Assembly: GCF_035046485.1 (NCBI RefSeq)
Contig: NC_085137.1
Span: 376,340,706-376,404,705, forward strand
Source of the DNA: Aedes albopictus
Lineage: Eukaryota > Arthropoda > Insecta > Diptera > Culicidae
DNA: 64,000 nt
Direction: 5' to 3'
Shown here: positions 9,771-20,954 of the stretch, piece after piece
Layout of the letters: each line of letters opens with the position of its first letter
Position numbering within the stretch: the first letter of the stretch is position 1
Translations under genes and position numbers: made by a program
The notes under the pieces: model-generated
What the model was told of the DNA's origin: nothing
Databases searched by the model: none
The model's input: the letters and a program-made list of their open reading frames with translations, nothing else

Positions 9771-11130
9771 AAATACTTATGTAGGTATCTTTGCATACAT
9801 AAAGTCCGCCGGTCCATTATTTAGAAACGGAATAATCTCGGCGTTTATGAGGTGATGAAAGTGTCTTGTGATATGCAATATTGCCACTCCGTTTCGGATT
9901 AGTGTCGTAAACAACATGGTTCAAGAGGTTTCTCTGAAATGGGTTATAACTCTGTTTAATCTACTTTAATACAGATTGTTTAATTTGAAGTGAAATTTTT
10001 TAAATCAGTTATCGATAAACGGACATGAGCATGAGCAATCAGTACTTGCCACTCCGGGTTGAAATATCGAAACAGCACAAGGAATCAACGAATGGAGACA
10101 GACTGTAGATTATCTTTCACGAACCATGTTCCTTCAAAAATTACGAACACTATCAAGTAAATAATGTTACTCCACTAAAGGAGGAAAAAGTTACAATACG
10201 CCTTCAATGCGACCTTTATTTGAATCAAAACATCGTTTTTGATTTTGATCGAAGCAAAACACAAACGATAAGAGAAAAGTAAGATAGACACGAAAGAAGA
10301 GACGAACTAGCGAAGCGTTTAATATTGAGAAAATAATAACAATATTTTTTCTTAGTTCTGTTACACATTTAAATAAGGACAAACGTTTTGAAATCTCGCT
10401 CCAACAGTACATCAGAACTTCAAACGCACAAATCTCAAGTAGCAAGCTTCAAACAACAGTGGATTCTATTATTTTGTTCTTGCTCACTTGTAATAAGCTT
10501 AAAATAAGAAGATCAGGTGCACTGGCTTTGTTTACGAAGAGCCGAAGTCGGCCATTGTGGCGGCCATTTTCGGGTTCTAACAAGTCTGTCCTTAAATGGT
10601 AATAAAATGGAATGAGCTCACCAATCCAAATATTTTTGAAAAATTCCACCTAAATCATGTCTAAAGTTACTTTGACTTATTATCTTTTGAATGAGACCTT
10701 GGGTATTAAAATCGGATGCAAAAATTGGTGGAGATATGGGCCTAAAAAAGTGACATGTTTTTGAGGGGGTTACCCCAAACTTTTGATCGGGAGTGTACAT
10801 GTAAAAAGTCATTGTCATATAATTTAAATTTCCAAAAAAACTTTACCCTGAGACATTTTTTTAAATTATTTTCCTGTAGAAAACTGACTTCTTGCCATAA
10901 AATTTGCCAAGCAGCTCCGGATGGTCAAATGCTCTTAACTATTTATTCTCGAATTTTTATTTTTCAACGCTTTTTAAAATAATCAATATAAACCATTTTT
11001 GAAATATTCTATATCAAAACTAGATCCTACGAACAAGTTCCAATAGAAAACTATCCATAATTTCTATCCTACATTCAACTATGCAACAAATTCAAAAAAA
11101 TAATTATAGGTATATGAAAAAATGAGCCGA
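9771..11130. other. unassigned sequence, no gene seen
   Basis: No frame with gene-like composition. A stretch at 10,630-10,800 (ending CCCCAAACTTTTGATCGGGA) has the look of a DNA-element end, but no partner end was found. Confidence 0.4.
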
Positions 11131-12440
11131 ATTTGAACGGAAATTCATTATTTTATCCTTCTAAGAGCTTCAGAACTCTTGAAATACTTTACCATAGAGT
11201 CATTTGCGGAGAAATTCCTGGAAGAAGCCTCGAAATAGTTTATGGAGGAGTCATCAATGGAATTTCCAGGAGAAGTATTGGAGGAATTTCTGAAGGTATT
11301 TTCAAAGGAGAACTTTCTCCAGAATTCCTAGTGAAATCCTCTGAGGGCCTTTTAAAAAATATTGAGCAAACTGAACAGAAATTTCTGAAGAATTCCTATA
11401 AGAAATTCCAGAACAATATTCGGTAAGAATTCGTGCAAGGATTTTTTGGAGAAATCATTGGAGAAATTTCGGGTGGATGATTTCTCGGAGATGTTTTTGA
11501 AGGATATATGTTAAAGGAATTCCAGGAAAAAAAAGGAGAAAACCAGCAAAAAATTTTCGATGAACCCTCGAAGGAGTTTATTTTTTGTTGGGGAATTGTA
11601 ACTGCTGCGTCATATAAATAGAACTTTTGCAGTATATCCTTATTTAGTCTACATGTTACGCCAACACGAAGTTCCTAAAGAAATCATCAAAAATACTTCA
11701 GGAAAAAAACAAGTTTTTTCGAAATGGGTTCGTAAAAAAATGAAGAATTTGTGGAAGAAGTTACTTAAGGATTCCTCGGAAAAATTTATGGAGGATTTTT
11801 TGGATGAATTTATAAGGGAAGTCTAACAAAATTTTGAAGAAATCTTTGAAAGCATCTCCGCAGGGATTTCCGAAGGAAATTTTAGAGGAACTTTTCGAAA
11901 AATCTCCAAACGAATCCTTGGACAAATTTATAAATTTATGTCCTCGGTGGAACTTCCGGAGGAATCTAGGGAGGAATTTGTGGAAAGATGATTATCCTTG
12001 GAGTGGTTTCTGAAGATATCCTTAGAGGAATTCTTGCAGAAACCTTCAAAGGAATTCTAGGAAGAACTTCTAGAAGAATCCTATTTGAAACTGAAGGATA
12101 AGTCATCCATAAAAAAATCTGAAAAATGTAGACAATTATGGGGGAACTTCGGAAAAATGTAATCATAGGAGAATATTCAGTTTCTTAGAGGCATCCTAGA
12201 ACAAATACTCGGTTATCATTCAGGATGATTGTTTGGAAAAACCATCAGTAGACTTTATGAAAATCCTTGAAAGAATCTTTGCAGGATTTTCCTGGAGGAG
12301 TCCTTAGAAGAACGTATAAAAGAAACTTTTTTGGAAATTCTCGGGCCAATCCGTTGGAGAAATTTTTGTAGGTATTATCTAGGAATTTCTGCAGAGATTT
12401 TCAAACTACTTTTGTAAAATATTCTGAGAAGTTTCTATGG
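11130..12440. repeat. degenerate GGAATTTC / GGAGAA-type repeat array
   Basis: Short phrases such as GGAGGAATTTCTGAAGG, GAAGAATTCCT and GGAGAAATT recur irregularly every few tens of bases throughout. This is the same sequence style as the arrays at 23.3-25.0, 27.6-33.9 and 58.6-59.2 kb. Frames are short and broken. I read it as decayed simple-repeat or satellite-like DNA, not coding. Confidence 0.65.
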
Positions 12441-12446
12441 AAACAA

Positions 12447-13339
12447 CCCGAGCAGAAAATAATAGCAACAAAATAACATATCGAGCTATTTGTCTTAAAT
12501 AACATTATACCTCGATATGCCCTTCATTAGGTGGACATAAGAGGCAAAATAACAAAAATGAATACTATAATTTTGTATAAATAACACCTGAAAAATTACA
12601 AGTCTTGTTATTTCAATAATGAATGCATACCATAAATTTCAAGTGCTCTATTTGTTATCCAGAAGGTATGAAATAACAAAGTAATAACATGTCTTGCTAT
12701 TAAATTGAACATTTTTCGATAGCTTCATGATACAATAACAAATCTTGTTATTCTGTTATTTTCCTACCCGAGCAGGAATGAATAACTGACACATAACTGC
12801 AGCATACCAAACTCAGGTATCATACCAAGACAAGGTATTGGTCGGTTATCTAGGTATTAAAAATAACTTATTTTGGTATTTTGTAGGTATTGATAAAATA
12901 CTTCAACGAGTTATTGGTTAGGTGTTGAGGACTGCTTGAGGTATTATTCAATTATGGAAAAATCTCTATTTGTATGGAAAAATCGCCGATTATTATTTAG
13001 GTATTGCCATACCTGATGTCATTATTCACGAGTTTTGCGCAAAATATACATCATTATTTTAGGTATTTTACCTCTTATGCAAGGCTTCTTAATACCTCAT
13101 TCAGGTTGTGGGTATTCGGTTTTCCATACCTGAGTTTGGTATTCTTCAGCTATTTTCTCCTGCTCGGGACAGCTAAATCAACAATACCACATCAATACCT
13201 AACCTTGCTCAAATACCTCCATTTGATATTGTGGTGTTCTTATAACATTGCGTAGAATAATATATCAATACCAACTTGAGGTATTAGATCACAGGTTGCT
13301 CTTTGCACGTTATTTGTAAGGTATGCCCTTCTGCTCGGG
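12447..13339. mobile_element. outer CCCGAGCAG-ended MITE, interrupted by an inner one
   Basis: CCCGAGCAG at 12,447-12,455 and CTGCTCGGG at 13,331-13,339 are inverted ends. Between them lies a complete second element (12,777-13,168). The left part is rich in AATAACA, while the right part (13,169-13,330) is rich in AATACC. The two halves may therefore come from two related, partly truncated elements and not from one split element. Confidence 0.5.
12777..13168. mobile_element. inner CCCGAGCAGG-ended MITE, 392 bp
   Basis: The left end (CCCGAGCAGGAATGAATAAC) and right end (CCCGAGCAGGAGAAAATAGC read inward) align. The match extends inward to ATACCAAACTCAGGTAT on both sides. The interior is built of AGGTATT-like repeats. 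No clear target duplication. Confidence 0.75.
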
Positions 13340-13476
13340 AATTATGGCAATTCTTAAAATAAATATTCCGTATGAGTTTCGTCATCTCCAGAAAAATGAC
13401 CACGTGATTTATGGACAGCCCCTAAGCAAGTCGCACACATTTCGCAACCTAGCTAATACTATCATGTCTATCATTA

Positions 13477-13645
13477 CATTATCCACTTCAATCTCTACTC
13501 CCCTACACTCTGAGTGGAAAAAGACCGATATAGCCATAAAATGATTCAGTTAAGGATCATTTCATTATCCACTTTGATCTTTACTCCCTTACACTCTGAG
13601 TAGAAGAAGACCGATAGAGTCATAAAATGATTAAGTTAAAAATAG
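13477..13645. repeat. two-copy tandem duplication, period 86 bp
   Basis: CATTATCCACTT starts at 13,477 and again at 13,563. The following text (ACTCTGAGT-GAA-AAGACCGATA, CATAAAATGATT) matches with scattered substitutions. It is non-coding. Confidence 0.75.
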
Positions 13646-14430
13646 AATACGATCGATAAATCAGAAAATGGTAGAACATAACGTCAAAAGCAGTGCCCTA
13701 TTAACCCGTTTGACCCCAGGTAAAAAATAAAAGTTCAAAAAATCGCCAACAGCCCATTTCTCAACAGAATTCAATCAAATTTTGAACACAAACTCGCACA
13801 AAACTATAGTTTTGGAAATATATGGGATCAAAATTTTCGTGGACTTCTGGACGGAGTGAGGCCGTTGGGTCAAGTCGGGCAAAAAAATGGCAAGTACGAT
13901 TTGCAGCCCCCTAACTTTCTTCTTAACGAAGTTTTTCAATGAGAGTTTGCACATTCCGTTGCCTTACGATAGTTGATGTTGCTACAGGTTCGAATTTTAG
14001 ATTTTCCGATAGGTTTCTTTTGAGTTCTTGAGATATTCATAATTTCTGAACCATCCAAGTCTTCATTTGCGTTTGTTGTTTTCATATGAAATTAAACACG
14101 AGATATTATTCCCTTATTGACTCCATAAGCCATCGGAGACATCTTTAGAACATGTGTTGCCCTTGTAGTACTATTAATATTTTCTGAATATCTCGATGGA
14201 TTTTCCAAATCCGTCCTTACAAAACATGAACACTCGAAATAATCACCAAGGATTATTTTCAATTATTTTTATCGCTTTATTTGCACCAATACTTGAACAT
14301 CTGTATAATGTTTGTTATTAACGAACAGTAGAAATTTTGGACGATCTGATTGAAGTCATGCCTTGACTACAGAGAACCGGAGATGGACTACAATTAGACC
14401 TATTTGCATGCGGAAAACAACGGTTAGGTT
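13646..14430. other. unassigned AT-rich sequence
   Basis: No gene, element end or tandem repeat that I can support. There are scattered short frames only. Confidence 0.4.
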
Positions 14431-14760
14431 CAGAAACCAATACTACATCGAATAGGAGTAAGTAAAAGTCTCGACTAGATTCCTGAGTACCCGGAATGGC
14501 CTGGCTAAAGTCAGGCCTTGAGTTCATTGAGCTGTAGTGAACTGTAATCACATGTTTTACATGTGTGGAACCTCTGTGCACTACATAAAATCATATTCTA
14601 TCATGCGTCAATAAAAAGGTCTCGCACAACTATTTCTAGGAAAATTTGATGACCTAAGCGAAGTCATCTCTTTACTTCGGAGATCCATAGATGGACAACA
14701 ATGAGAGTTTTATGCACGCCTTGACTTCTTCTACTCCTGTTTGATGTAGTATTGGTTTCT
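14431..14760. repeat. inverted repeat with arms of about 31 bp
   Basis: AGAAACCAATACTACATCGA at 14,431 is mirrored by TTGATGTAGTATTGGTTTCT ending near 14,760; the match extends through GGAGTA/TACTCC. The spacer of about 270 bp is non-coding. It may be a decayed MITE. Confidence 0.55.
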
Positions 14761-14966
14761 GCAGGCGCATTTCTTCCGACATTATGTTTTACGCATAGGA
14801 AAGGATGCGGAAGTCAATGGAGTTACTTGGGACATCAATTTAGTGCTAAATCCACAATACTAAATACGAGAATTAGTTTCTAGAGAGGGTGCATCAACGC
14901 TATCATTAACACTGGGATTTAACTCATGACTTTCTGTTTTGGAGTCAATTGTAGATAAGTTGAGTA

Positions 14967-15132
14967 TCCTATTCAACGCTGTCACCCACGTTACGCCCAC
15001 CGCAATTTCTCAGCTGTCTTGTTTAGCTAGTGTTTATTGTAGACTCATCACATACAAAAAATGAACTGAATTGGTTAGAAGACAGCCTGAAAAATGCGAT
15101 GGGCATAAAGTGGGTGGCAGCGTCTAATAGGA
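14967..15132. mobile_element. foldback MITE, arms about 53 bp
   Basis: TCCTATTCAACGCTGTCACC at the left is mirrored by GGTGGCAGCGTCTAATAGGA at the right. Between them GGGCGTAA-type text (ACGTTACGCCCACCGCA against TGCGATGGGCATAAAGTGGG) and CAGCTGTCTT/AGACAGCCTG also pair imperfectly. It is short and non-coding. Confidence 0.65.
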
Positions 15133-15560
15133 GACCCGACTGCAGGAATTTTAGATCCTAGAAGTCAAAAGCATTTGTCAACAGAATTTAGAAAGTAGTG
15201 TTGCCAACGTGATCATTGCCCATCGTAGGGGCGATACCTATCAATATTCTGCTTTGGATTGTTCAACAAGTTACATTCGATTGTTCACTGTTCTAAACAT
15301 ATTTTTCACAGTCAATCATTGAACATATGAAACAGATTGTCTACAAACACATTTATTTGCATAATCAGGCTATTAATTATTATATTATCATATCTAATTG
15401 CCACTATTTCACAGCAAAAAAAAAAACTTTTCGGGTACCCAGCCTTGTTGTTCGAACGCTATTCGAGCCATTAATCATATGGTGTTTGCTCTCATCAGAA
15501 ATCAATCAACCCCGAAGAAATCCTCTCAATGCTCATCTGTTGTTGATCAATTCGCCTAAT
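15133..15560. other. unassigned sequence
   Basis: Nothing supportable as a gene or element; an A-rich tract lies near 15,415-15,428. Confidence 0.4.
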
Positions 15561-17110
15561 TATGCAAACACCGATTTTTAATTCCACCGTTTGTTTAACG
15601 CTAGTTGGCCATTTCACACGCATTGAAGCGCCAAACAGCCAGCCAGCGCTAAGGCTAGGCAAACTGTTGAAAAATCATTGCTTCAATTGTTTTGTTACCA
15701 AATTGGACGCCGCGCCGTGGTCACCGCTGCTGCCCCTGACTCTTTGAAACAATTAAAACCGATTTCGGACCGATTTCAAGCCTAGTGTCTGGTCTGTTTC
15801 TAAGCACACGTCAGATGCCACACCGCCCCGCCCCAGCACCGCCATGAAGTGAAACCACGTTTCGTCAAGTTCGTCTAATTTGCTTTCAAGAGGTTCGGTT
15901 TGGTTTGGTACTGACCTTGGCCAAGTGTGAATTCGGCTGGTAACGCGTTTTGTGCGGCTCTTTCACTTTGGAAACTTTTGATTTATCGATCCATTTTCAC
16001 CACTTTCTCAGGTCAATTAGGGTACATTTTTACCGCTGTCGTCTGGCAGCTGATTTGTGCATTAATCTTAATTAGTACCTATGCCGCCGTGGACCTTGAA
16101 GGCTTTTTTCTTCGTTCACGATTTGCATGCTTCGGGGAGACATTGGTCATTTTTCACTGTCTCAATTACACGATCCGTTGTGGGGCCCATAGTTGCGTAA
16201 ACGGTGCGCGGCAGTAGAGTGTTGCGATTTTCGGGCCTTTTAATGACTATATTTTGCTGGGTCGAAATGCTGCCCTCTCAGGTCCGACAGGTATCATAAA
16301 TCAATTTCTGCGAGTTTCTATTATTCAACACACTTAGCTCACTAGCGTCACTTCGCTGATGGCGACGCGACGGGTCGCCAGGCGACACAAGCCTAAATCA
16401 ACGCTATCATGCCAGATCTCACCGCTGCTATTCGGCGCATTTCAGCGAAAGTGCATGCGATTCGCCAATTCCTGCACCGCAATCCCTTGGAGCGATCGTT
16501 TCCCCCCACCGCTGAGATTTGATTGCCCTCGTCGCGTCCCGATATGCAAACCTTCATCAACCGCAATAATTAGCGGCACAATTGACCAAACCAGCATCGC
16601 CCACGGCACGGAACGATGCGGTTACCGGATTGTTTACTCAACAGATATCTTCCTGTTACCATCATCGCATCCCATCGGTTTGCGTCCGGACCGTCTACAT
16701 ATGTCGAGTGGTGCTCTCTAAGATCAAGAGAGTGGTTCACCATGTGGCGGCGGCGGCGCGGCGGTCAGCAGTTGAAGTAATGATTAACAACCGTAGGACC
16801 TTATTAACCGCAATGCGCTGGCAGTGATTACCTGCCATTCTCCCACGGGCTCGACCACCGCACTGATGCCGGTTGATGCAGCCGGGATGGGACGAAAGTG
16901 GCGGGTACTTTCATTTTTATAGTTTGTTCGAAGGTTTGGGTGCTGGCTGGCGGTGGTGGTGGTGCAATTGTTCGAAATTGGAATGTTTACTCAACATCAC
17001 AACAGTATCAACTTCCTACTTCTTCGGAGATCGAATGAATAGCTGGAGTGCTTCGGGGTCTCGATTCGTGACGGCGTTTTTATGTCTGCATTTATTGTAC
17101 TAGGTAAACG
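15560..17110. other. GC-richer, element-poor block; possible regulatory DNA
   Basis: No mobile-element ends were found, and composition is more even than in the flanks. Stop-poor frames (for example 16,359-16,721, + strand) overlap others in different frames and lack gene-like composition. Homeodomain-type TTAATCTTAATTAG (about 16,063-16,076) and AATTAG motifs are present, but such short motifs are expected by chance. The block could be a conserved enhancer or an untranslated exon; cross-species alignment would decide. Confidence 0.3.
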
Positions 17111-18390
17111 GTTTGTTAATGTTTGAAATGCATGTGTTTATATAATCACGGATAAATGCGCCAATTATTCCACATAACCGTTGATAAAACAACATACAGT
17201 GTGTTTTCTGGTATTATCAGAAGTTCATGTCACATTAACAGAGATGGAAGACATTTTCGTCAAACCCGGCCTAGAATGAGGATAACACTACTTTACAAAA
17301 TATAATGAAAGTCGTGAACTTCTGTCAACGACCAAAATTTTAGAAGCACAATTTAGTGCTGTTTTCGAAACCGTGCTTTAAAAAAATTAAAGTAGAGCAG
17401 TTTTTGAGTTTTAGCTCAATATCGAGTTTTACGACTTTTAAATATATGGAATTTACCAAAATTCAAATATCTTGCGTTTTGTTCAACCAATTTCAAATCT
17501 TTTTCCATAAATTAAAAGCTGAATACAATACCATTTGATCATCTAAATGCAGGTTTTGCGTCAGATTGATGAAATTCAAGATGCTGGCGAGTTTTAGGGA
17601 CGATCTTCTTAAATTTTAGCCAAATTTCCAAAAATATATCAAGAAATGTATTTTTTTTTTCAATAAGAAAAAAACAATCTAAAAATTCTTTCTCAACGTT
17701 TATTTGACATATCATATGTAGGCAAGTTACAGTAAGAAAATCAGCTCAATCGGAGCATTGATCACGAAGAATGAGATGTGTGAAGTGAGCGACGTTGCTT
17801 AAAAATAGAACAAACATCGATTTCAAATCATCAACCTTGTATGAAAAGTTGAAAAAATTTCCGCTCTACTGTATTTTTTTTCCTTCGCGTTTTCGAACTC
17901 AGGGCATGATTCTACACCAAAAATGATCATCAACTTACCGAGTTCAAAAATGCTGTAAACTAGTGTAATCGGTCTGAAATTTGGCATGCAAAATGAACTA
18001 CCTGGAATTCTGGGAGGAGAGTTCAACATATGGCCCTAAGAGTTGTGTGTTGAGACAGTAGTTCAGCCTGGGCAGTGAATTTTATTGCTCTTGAGACTTC
18101 AGCTTAATTGAAAAAGTACGTCCCGAGAGTCTGTTCAACAAGCGAGTGCGGTCCAAAAAGCGTCTCTCCTGGCATCCATGCGGAAAAACTGTATAGCGTC
18201 CTTTCAGCGCCATGTAGGCAACATTGCCCTGCTTAAACCCTTTACTTATCAAGGAAAGTAAAAGTAGAGCAAATAGATTGTATCATCGGCAACAGACCAG
18301 GCATGACATTAAGCAGATTGATTTGGTGACTTAAAATAAAAAATGAATATTTTTTTTTGTTGTTTTTTTATATGTGTATTTTAAAATCCA
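17111..18390. other. unassigned AT-rich sequence upstream of the candidate exon
   Basis: No gene or clear element. It ends in a T-rich tract (about 18,349-18,370) that would serve as the polypyrimidine tract of the acceptor at 18,391. Confidence 0.4.
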
Positions 18391-18391
18391 G

Positions 18392-18534
18392 GATCATAAT
18401 TAACATAGTGAATGATAGTGAAGCAGTGAAACCACCAACATTGGATGAGGTTAAGAAAGCCGCTAAGAGTCGAAAATCAGCAAGGCTGCTGGGAAGGACA
18501 CGACCTCGATCAAATTTCCTAAGCGCGGAAGAGA
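18392..18534 (+). CDS. candidate internal exon of an unidentified gene
   Basis: A T-rich tract is followed by the acceptor TCCAG (18,387-18,391), and the segment ends at AGAGA|GTAAGT, a strong donor (GT at 18,535-18,536). The 143-bp segment is open in one frame, entering on the third base of a codon and leaving after the first. The predicted peptide is hydrophilic and basic, with PPTLDEVKKAAKSRKSARLL and GRTRPRSNFLSAEE. It does not look like translated AT-rich spacer. No domain is recognised, so no function can be given. Its neighbours are non-coding repeats, as expected for a small exon in a giant intron. Chance acceptor and donor pairs do occur, so this remains a candidate. Confidence 0.45.
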
Positions 18535-18807
18535 GTAAGTGTACCATTCACAGATTCTAATAAAGACGTGGGGGGGGGGGGTTCTTGTTGTTTTGTGTGT
18601 GTGGTAGTTAATTTGAATTTTCTTGATGAAGAAGATATTTTGAAATATGAAGAAAACACGAAAAAAAAGTGTCTAGTCAAACCATTCTTGATGTCTATTC
18701 ACTATTTTTTTTACAAAAAAAAATCCGTTTTCTAACAACTATCGTTTGTTTTGCGATTTTTCCATACATTTTGACAGTTCTTAACTACCATGCATTCTTG
18801 AACTTGA

Positions 18808-18993
18808 GGTGAGAATTTCAGAAAGTTGACAACCGAGAGTAGCACATACGATGAAGTGATACAAGTGATGGGGTCGCTGCCGGGCTGTGAGCGCTGGAAA
18901 CTAGATGCTAGAAAGGGTTTGTATCTTCACTTTATGCTGCTGGCGCCAACTGGGAGCATTCAAGAGGAATGTAAACAGCAATCATTCTATTGA
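18808..18993 (+). CDS. possible second exon or coding fragment
   Basis: Open from just after a TGA (18,805-18,807) to a TGA at 18,991-18,993. The peptide contains TTESSTYDEVIQVMGSLPGC and ERWKLDARKGLYLHF, which again reads unlike translated spacer. An AG at 18,807-18,808 would give an entry phase compatible with the donor at 18,535, making a 274-bp intron and a terminal exon. However, this AG has a poor polypyrimidine tract, and the stronger CAG at 18,819-18,821 is out of phase. No ATG start is needed if it is an internal or terminal exon. No family is recognised. Confidence 0.22.
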   Translation, partial: GENFRKLTTESSTYDEVIQVMGSLPGCERWKLDARKGLYLHFMLLAPTGSIQEECKQQSFY

Positions 18994-19310
18994 CAAGAGA
19001 AAGCACAGCCTAGAGCAGTGGCCCTTGAGAAGGTTTTGTGCTGCTCACAAACTGATTTCAAAATGATTTGGATACTAAAATACTGAGTTTTGTTGATTTT
19101 TATAAGCCCATGCATTTTATCAGAAATCCAAATTTGAGACGATTTGCTAACGTTCGAACACGCAAGAGACATCAATAATCCGAGACGTATTACAAATTAT
19201 ACGTTAAGAGCTTTTCTAATGTTTTGTTTGTAAAATACTCAAATTATAGGTCTCCGATTCTTGACAGTTTTAAAAACATCAAAAACATGATCTTCTTTAT
19301 ACTCTTTTTT
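18994..19310. other. unassigned sequence
   Basis: AT-rich; no element ends or gene signal seen. Confidence 0.4.
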
Positions 19311-19530
19311 TTAGGTGGATTTTTTTTCAGTTTTAAGGAAACCATTTTTGAAAGAAATATCAAAAAATATGGTTTTTGAAAAATTGGTAATAATTTTACA
19401 TCTGAAAAAAAATACAAGAGATAGGTCGATCCTTCCTCTAACTATGAAAACTGATTTTGAAAATATTACTTCGTTATTTAATAAAAAACCTAAAACCAAA
19501 AAAAAAAGAGGAAATGCGTCCAGTTTCGCC
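19311..19530. mobile_element. truncated TTAA-type MITE, left partner
   Basis: The right end (CCAGTTTCGCC, 19,520-19,530) abuts the TTAA at 19,531. The preceding text (GAAAATATTACTTCGTTATT) matches the right half of the neighbouring MITE (19,765-19,839). The matching left end was not found, so the copy looks truncated. Confidence 0.55.
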
Positions 19531-19534
19531 TTAA

Positions 19535-19839
19535 GGCGAAACTGGAAGCATTTCCTCACTTTTTGGTTTTTAATGTAGGGTATGGATCAGGGTATCTTCT
19601 GATTGTTTTTCGTTGTGGAAAATGTTTATCGTTTTTGCAGAAACCATTTTTGAACGAAATTTCACAAAAAAAAAAATGATTTCTTCAAAAATGGAAAACA
19701 TTTTCCACCACAAAAAAAATCAGAAGATTCCTTGATCCATACTCTACATGTGTACGAAAACCTTTTTAGAAAATATTGCTTCGTTATTTAATGAAAAATC
19801 AAAAACCAAAAAAATGAAAAAAATGCTTCCAGTTTCGCC
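19535..19839. mobile_element. piggyBac-like MITE with TTAA target duplication
   Basis: The ends are GGCGAAACTGGAAGCATTT and its reverse complement; the inverted match continues through a run resembling TTTTTGGTTTTT. TTAA lies immediately outside both ends (19,531-19,534 and 19,840-19,843), the duplication typical of piggyBac. The interior is AT-rich and non-coding. Confidence 0.8.
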
Positions 19840-19843
19840 TTAA

Positions 19844-20361
19844 GTTGACTTCACACACTAGAACGAAATTTTGATCTCTCGAATTATTTATAATGCTGAA
19901 TTTATTTTTATTTTATTTAGTTTTTGTCAGCATTCTTGATTTTTTTTTTGAAGATTTTACTGAAGTTTATTCATAAAAATGGAAAATGGACCCAGCAATT
20001 ATGCAAGAAATTTAGTGCAAAAATCGTTCTAAACTGCATACAATTTCTTTCTTAAAAAAGCCTTCAGAAATTCGTCATCAATTTCAGGGCTGGTGTTCCA
20101 GGGAATGCACAAGCAATATGATTTCTTTTTTTTTCTTTGTTAACCCTCTAGTTAAACGCGTTGATAATATCTCGCCTTTTGTAATCACCATTAGCTTGGT
20201 GCTGGCGATGGTGTTCAATCGCGCGATGGACGGAAGGTTAAGTTTCAAGCCCGAGGCTGGCTCATCTCGTGCCTCACGGCTTTTTTCGCATACAAAGGAA
20301 GAACACACATTTTTGTCTGTATGTTGGGAGTAAGATATGATCCCAGGTCCTCGACGTGATA
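19844..20361. other. mostly unassigned; minus-strand retroposon-like patch near 20,150-20,280
   Basis: Read on the minus strand, the text near 20,250-20,280 includes GAGGCACGAGATGAGCCAGC followed by CTCGGGCTTGAAA. This resembles the 3' signature of the TAA-tailed retroposons elsewhere in the window, but lacks the tail. Opposing frames here (20,084-20,413 minus; 20,118-20,333 plus) are not convincing genes. Confidence 0.3.
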
Positions 20362-20933
20362 TACACCGTGTCCAATATATTCTCATACAACATACAAATT
20401 TAGAAAATATCATTTTATTTCACATATGTGATTCATATTTTTAAAATGAATACATGTATCGAAAGGCCACATAACACTGATTAAATAAAGCATACGGATT
20501 AGAATAACTTTATTTTCTATTTGTTTTCATAAGCCTAGCATTACGCTTCCGTTTTATGAAATTCGTTTTCTCCGGCACTCAAGAAAAATGTTCGAAAAGT
20601 TTTTCATTCTACGGTAGCGAAATCGAGTCCATAAGGATAAATTTTTAATTTGTATCCCAAGTTATATACTAAATGGATATACTAAGGCTAAAAAAACACA
20701 GTTTTAATTATGATATGGTAAGAAATTTGCAAGTAAGCTCAACTTGGGTTGATTTTCATGAAAATAACCCTTATATCAAAGATAAATATCATAAAACGTA
20801 AATTTTGGACAAAATTTACCACAATAGGAATACAAGCATGTTTTATAAGTGAGAATGGTGTGAATGAACCAGATAAGATGCACCCCCCGCCTTTAACATA
20901 ACTAATCTCATTAAAACAGGAAAATGGACATTT

Positions 20934-20954
20934 TTGTTTAATTCACGATATATT
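20934..20954. repeat. 21-bp target-site duplication, left copy
   Basis: An exact 21-bp match to 21,641-21,661, beginning TTGTTTAATTCACG. Flanking bases differ on both sides, so the duplication is exactly bounded. Confidence 0.9.

Noticed and set aside
14457..14465. Splice donor-like GGAGTAAGT
   Set aside because: It lies within the arm of an inverted repeat, with no open frame leading to it.
16359..16721. 120-codon plus-strand frame
   Set aside because: It overlaps another open frame and lacks recognisable domains or gene-like composition. It is more likely non-coding GC-rich DNA.
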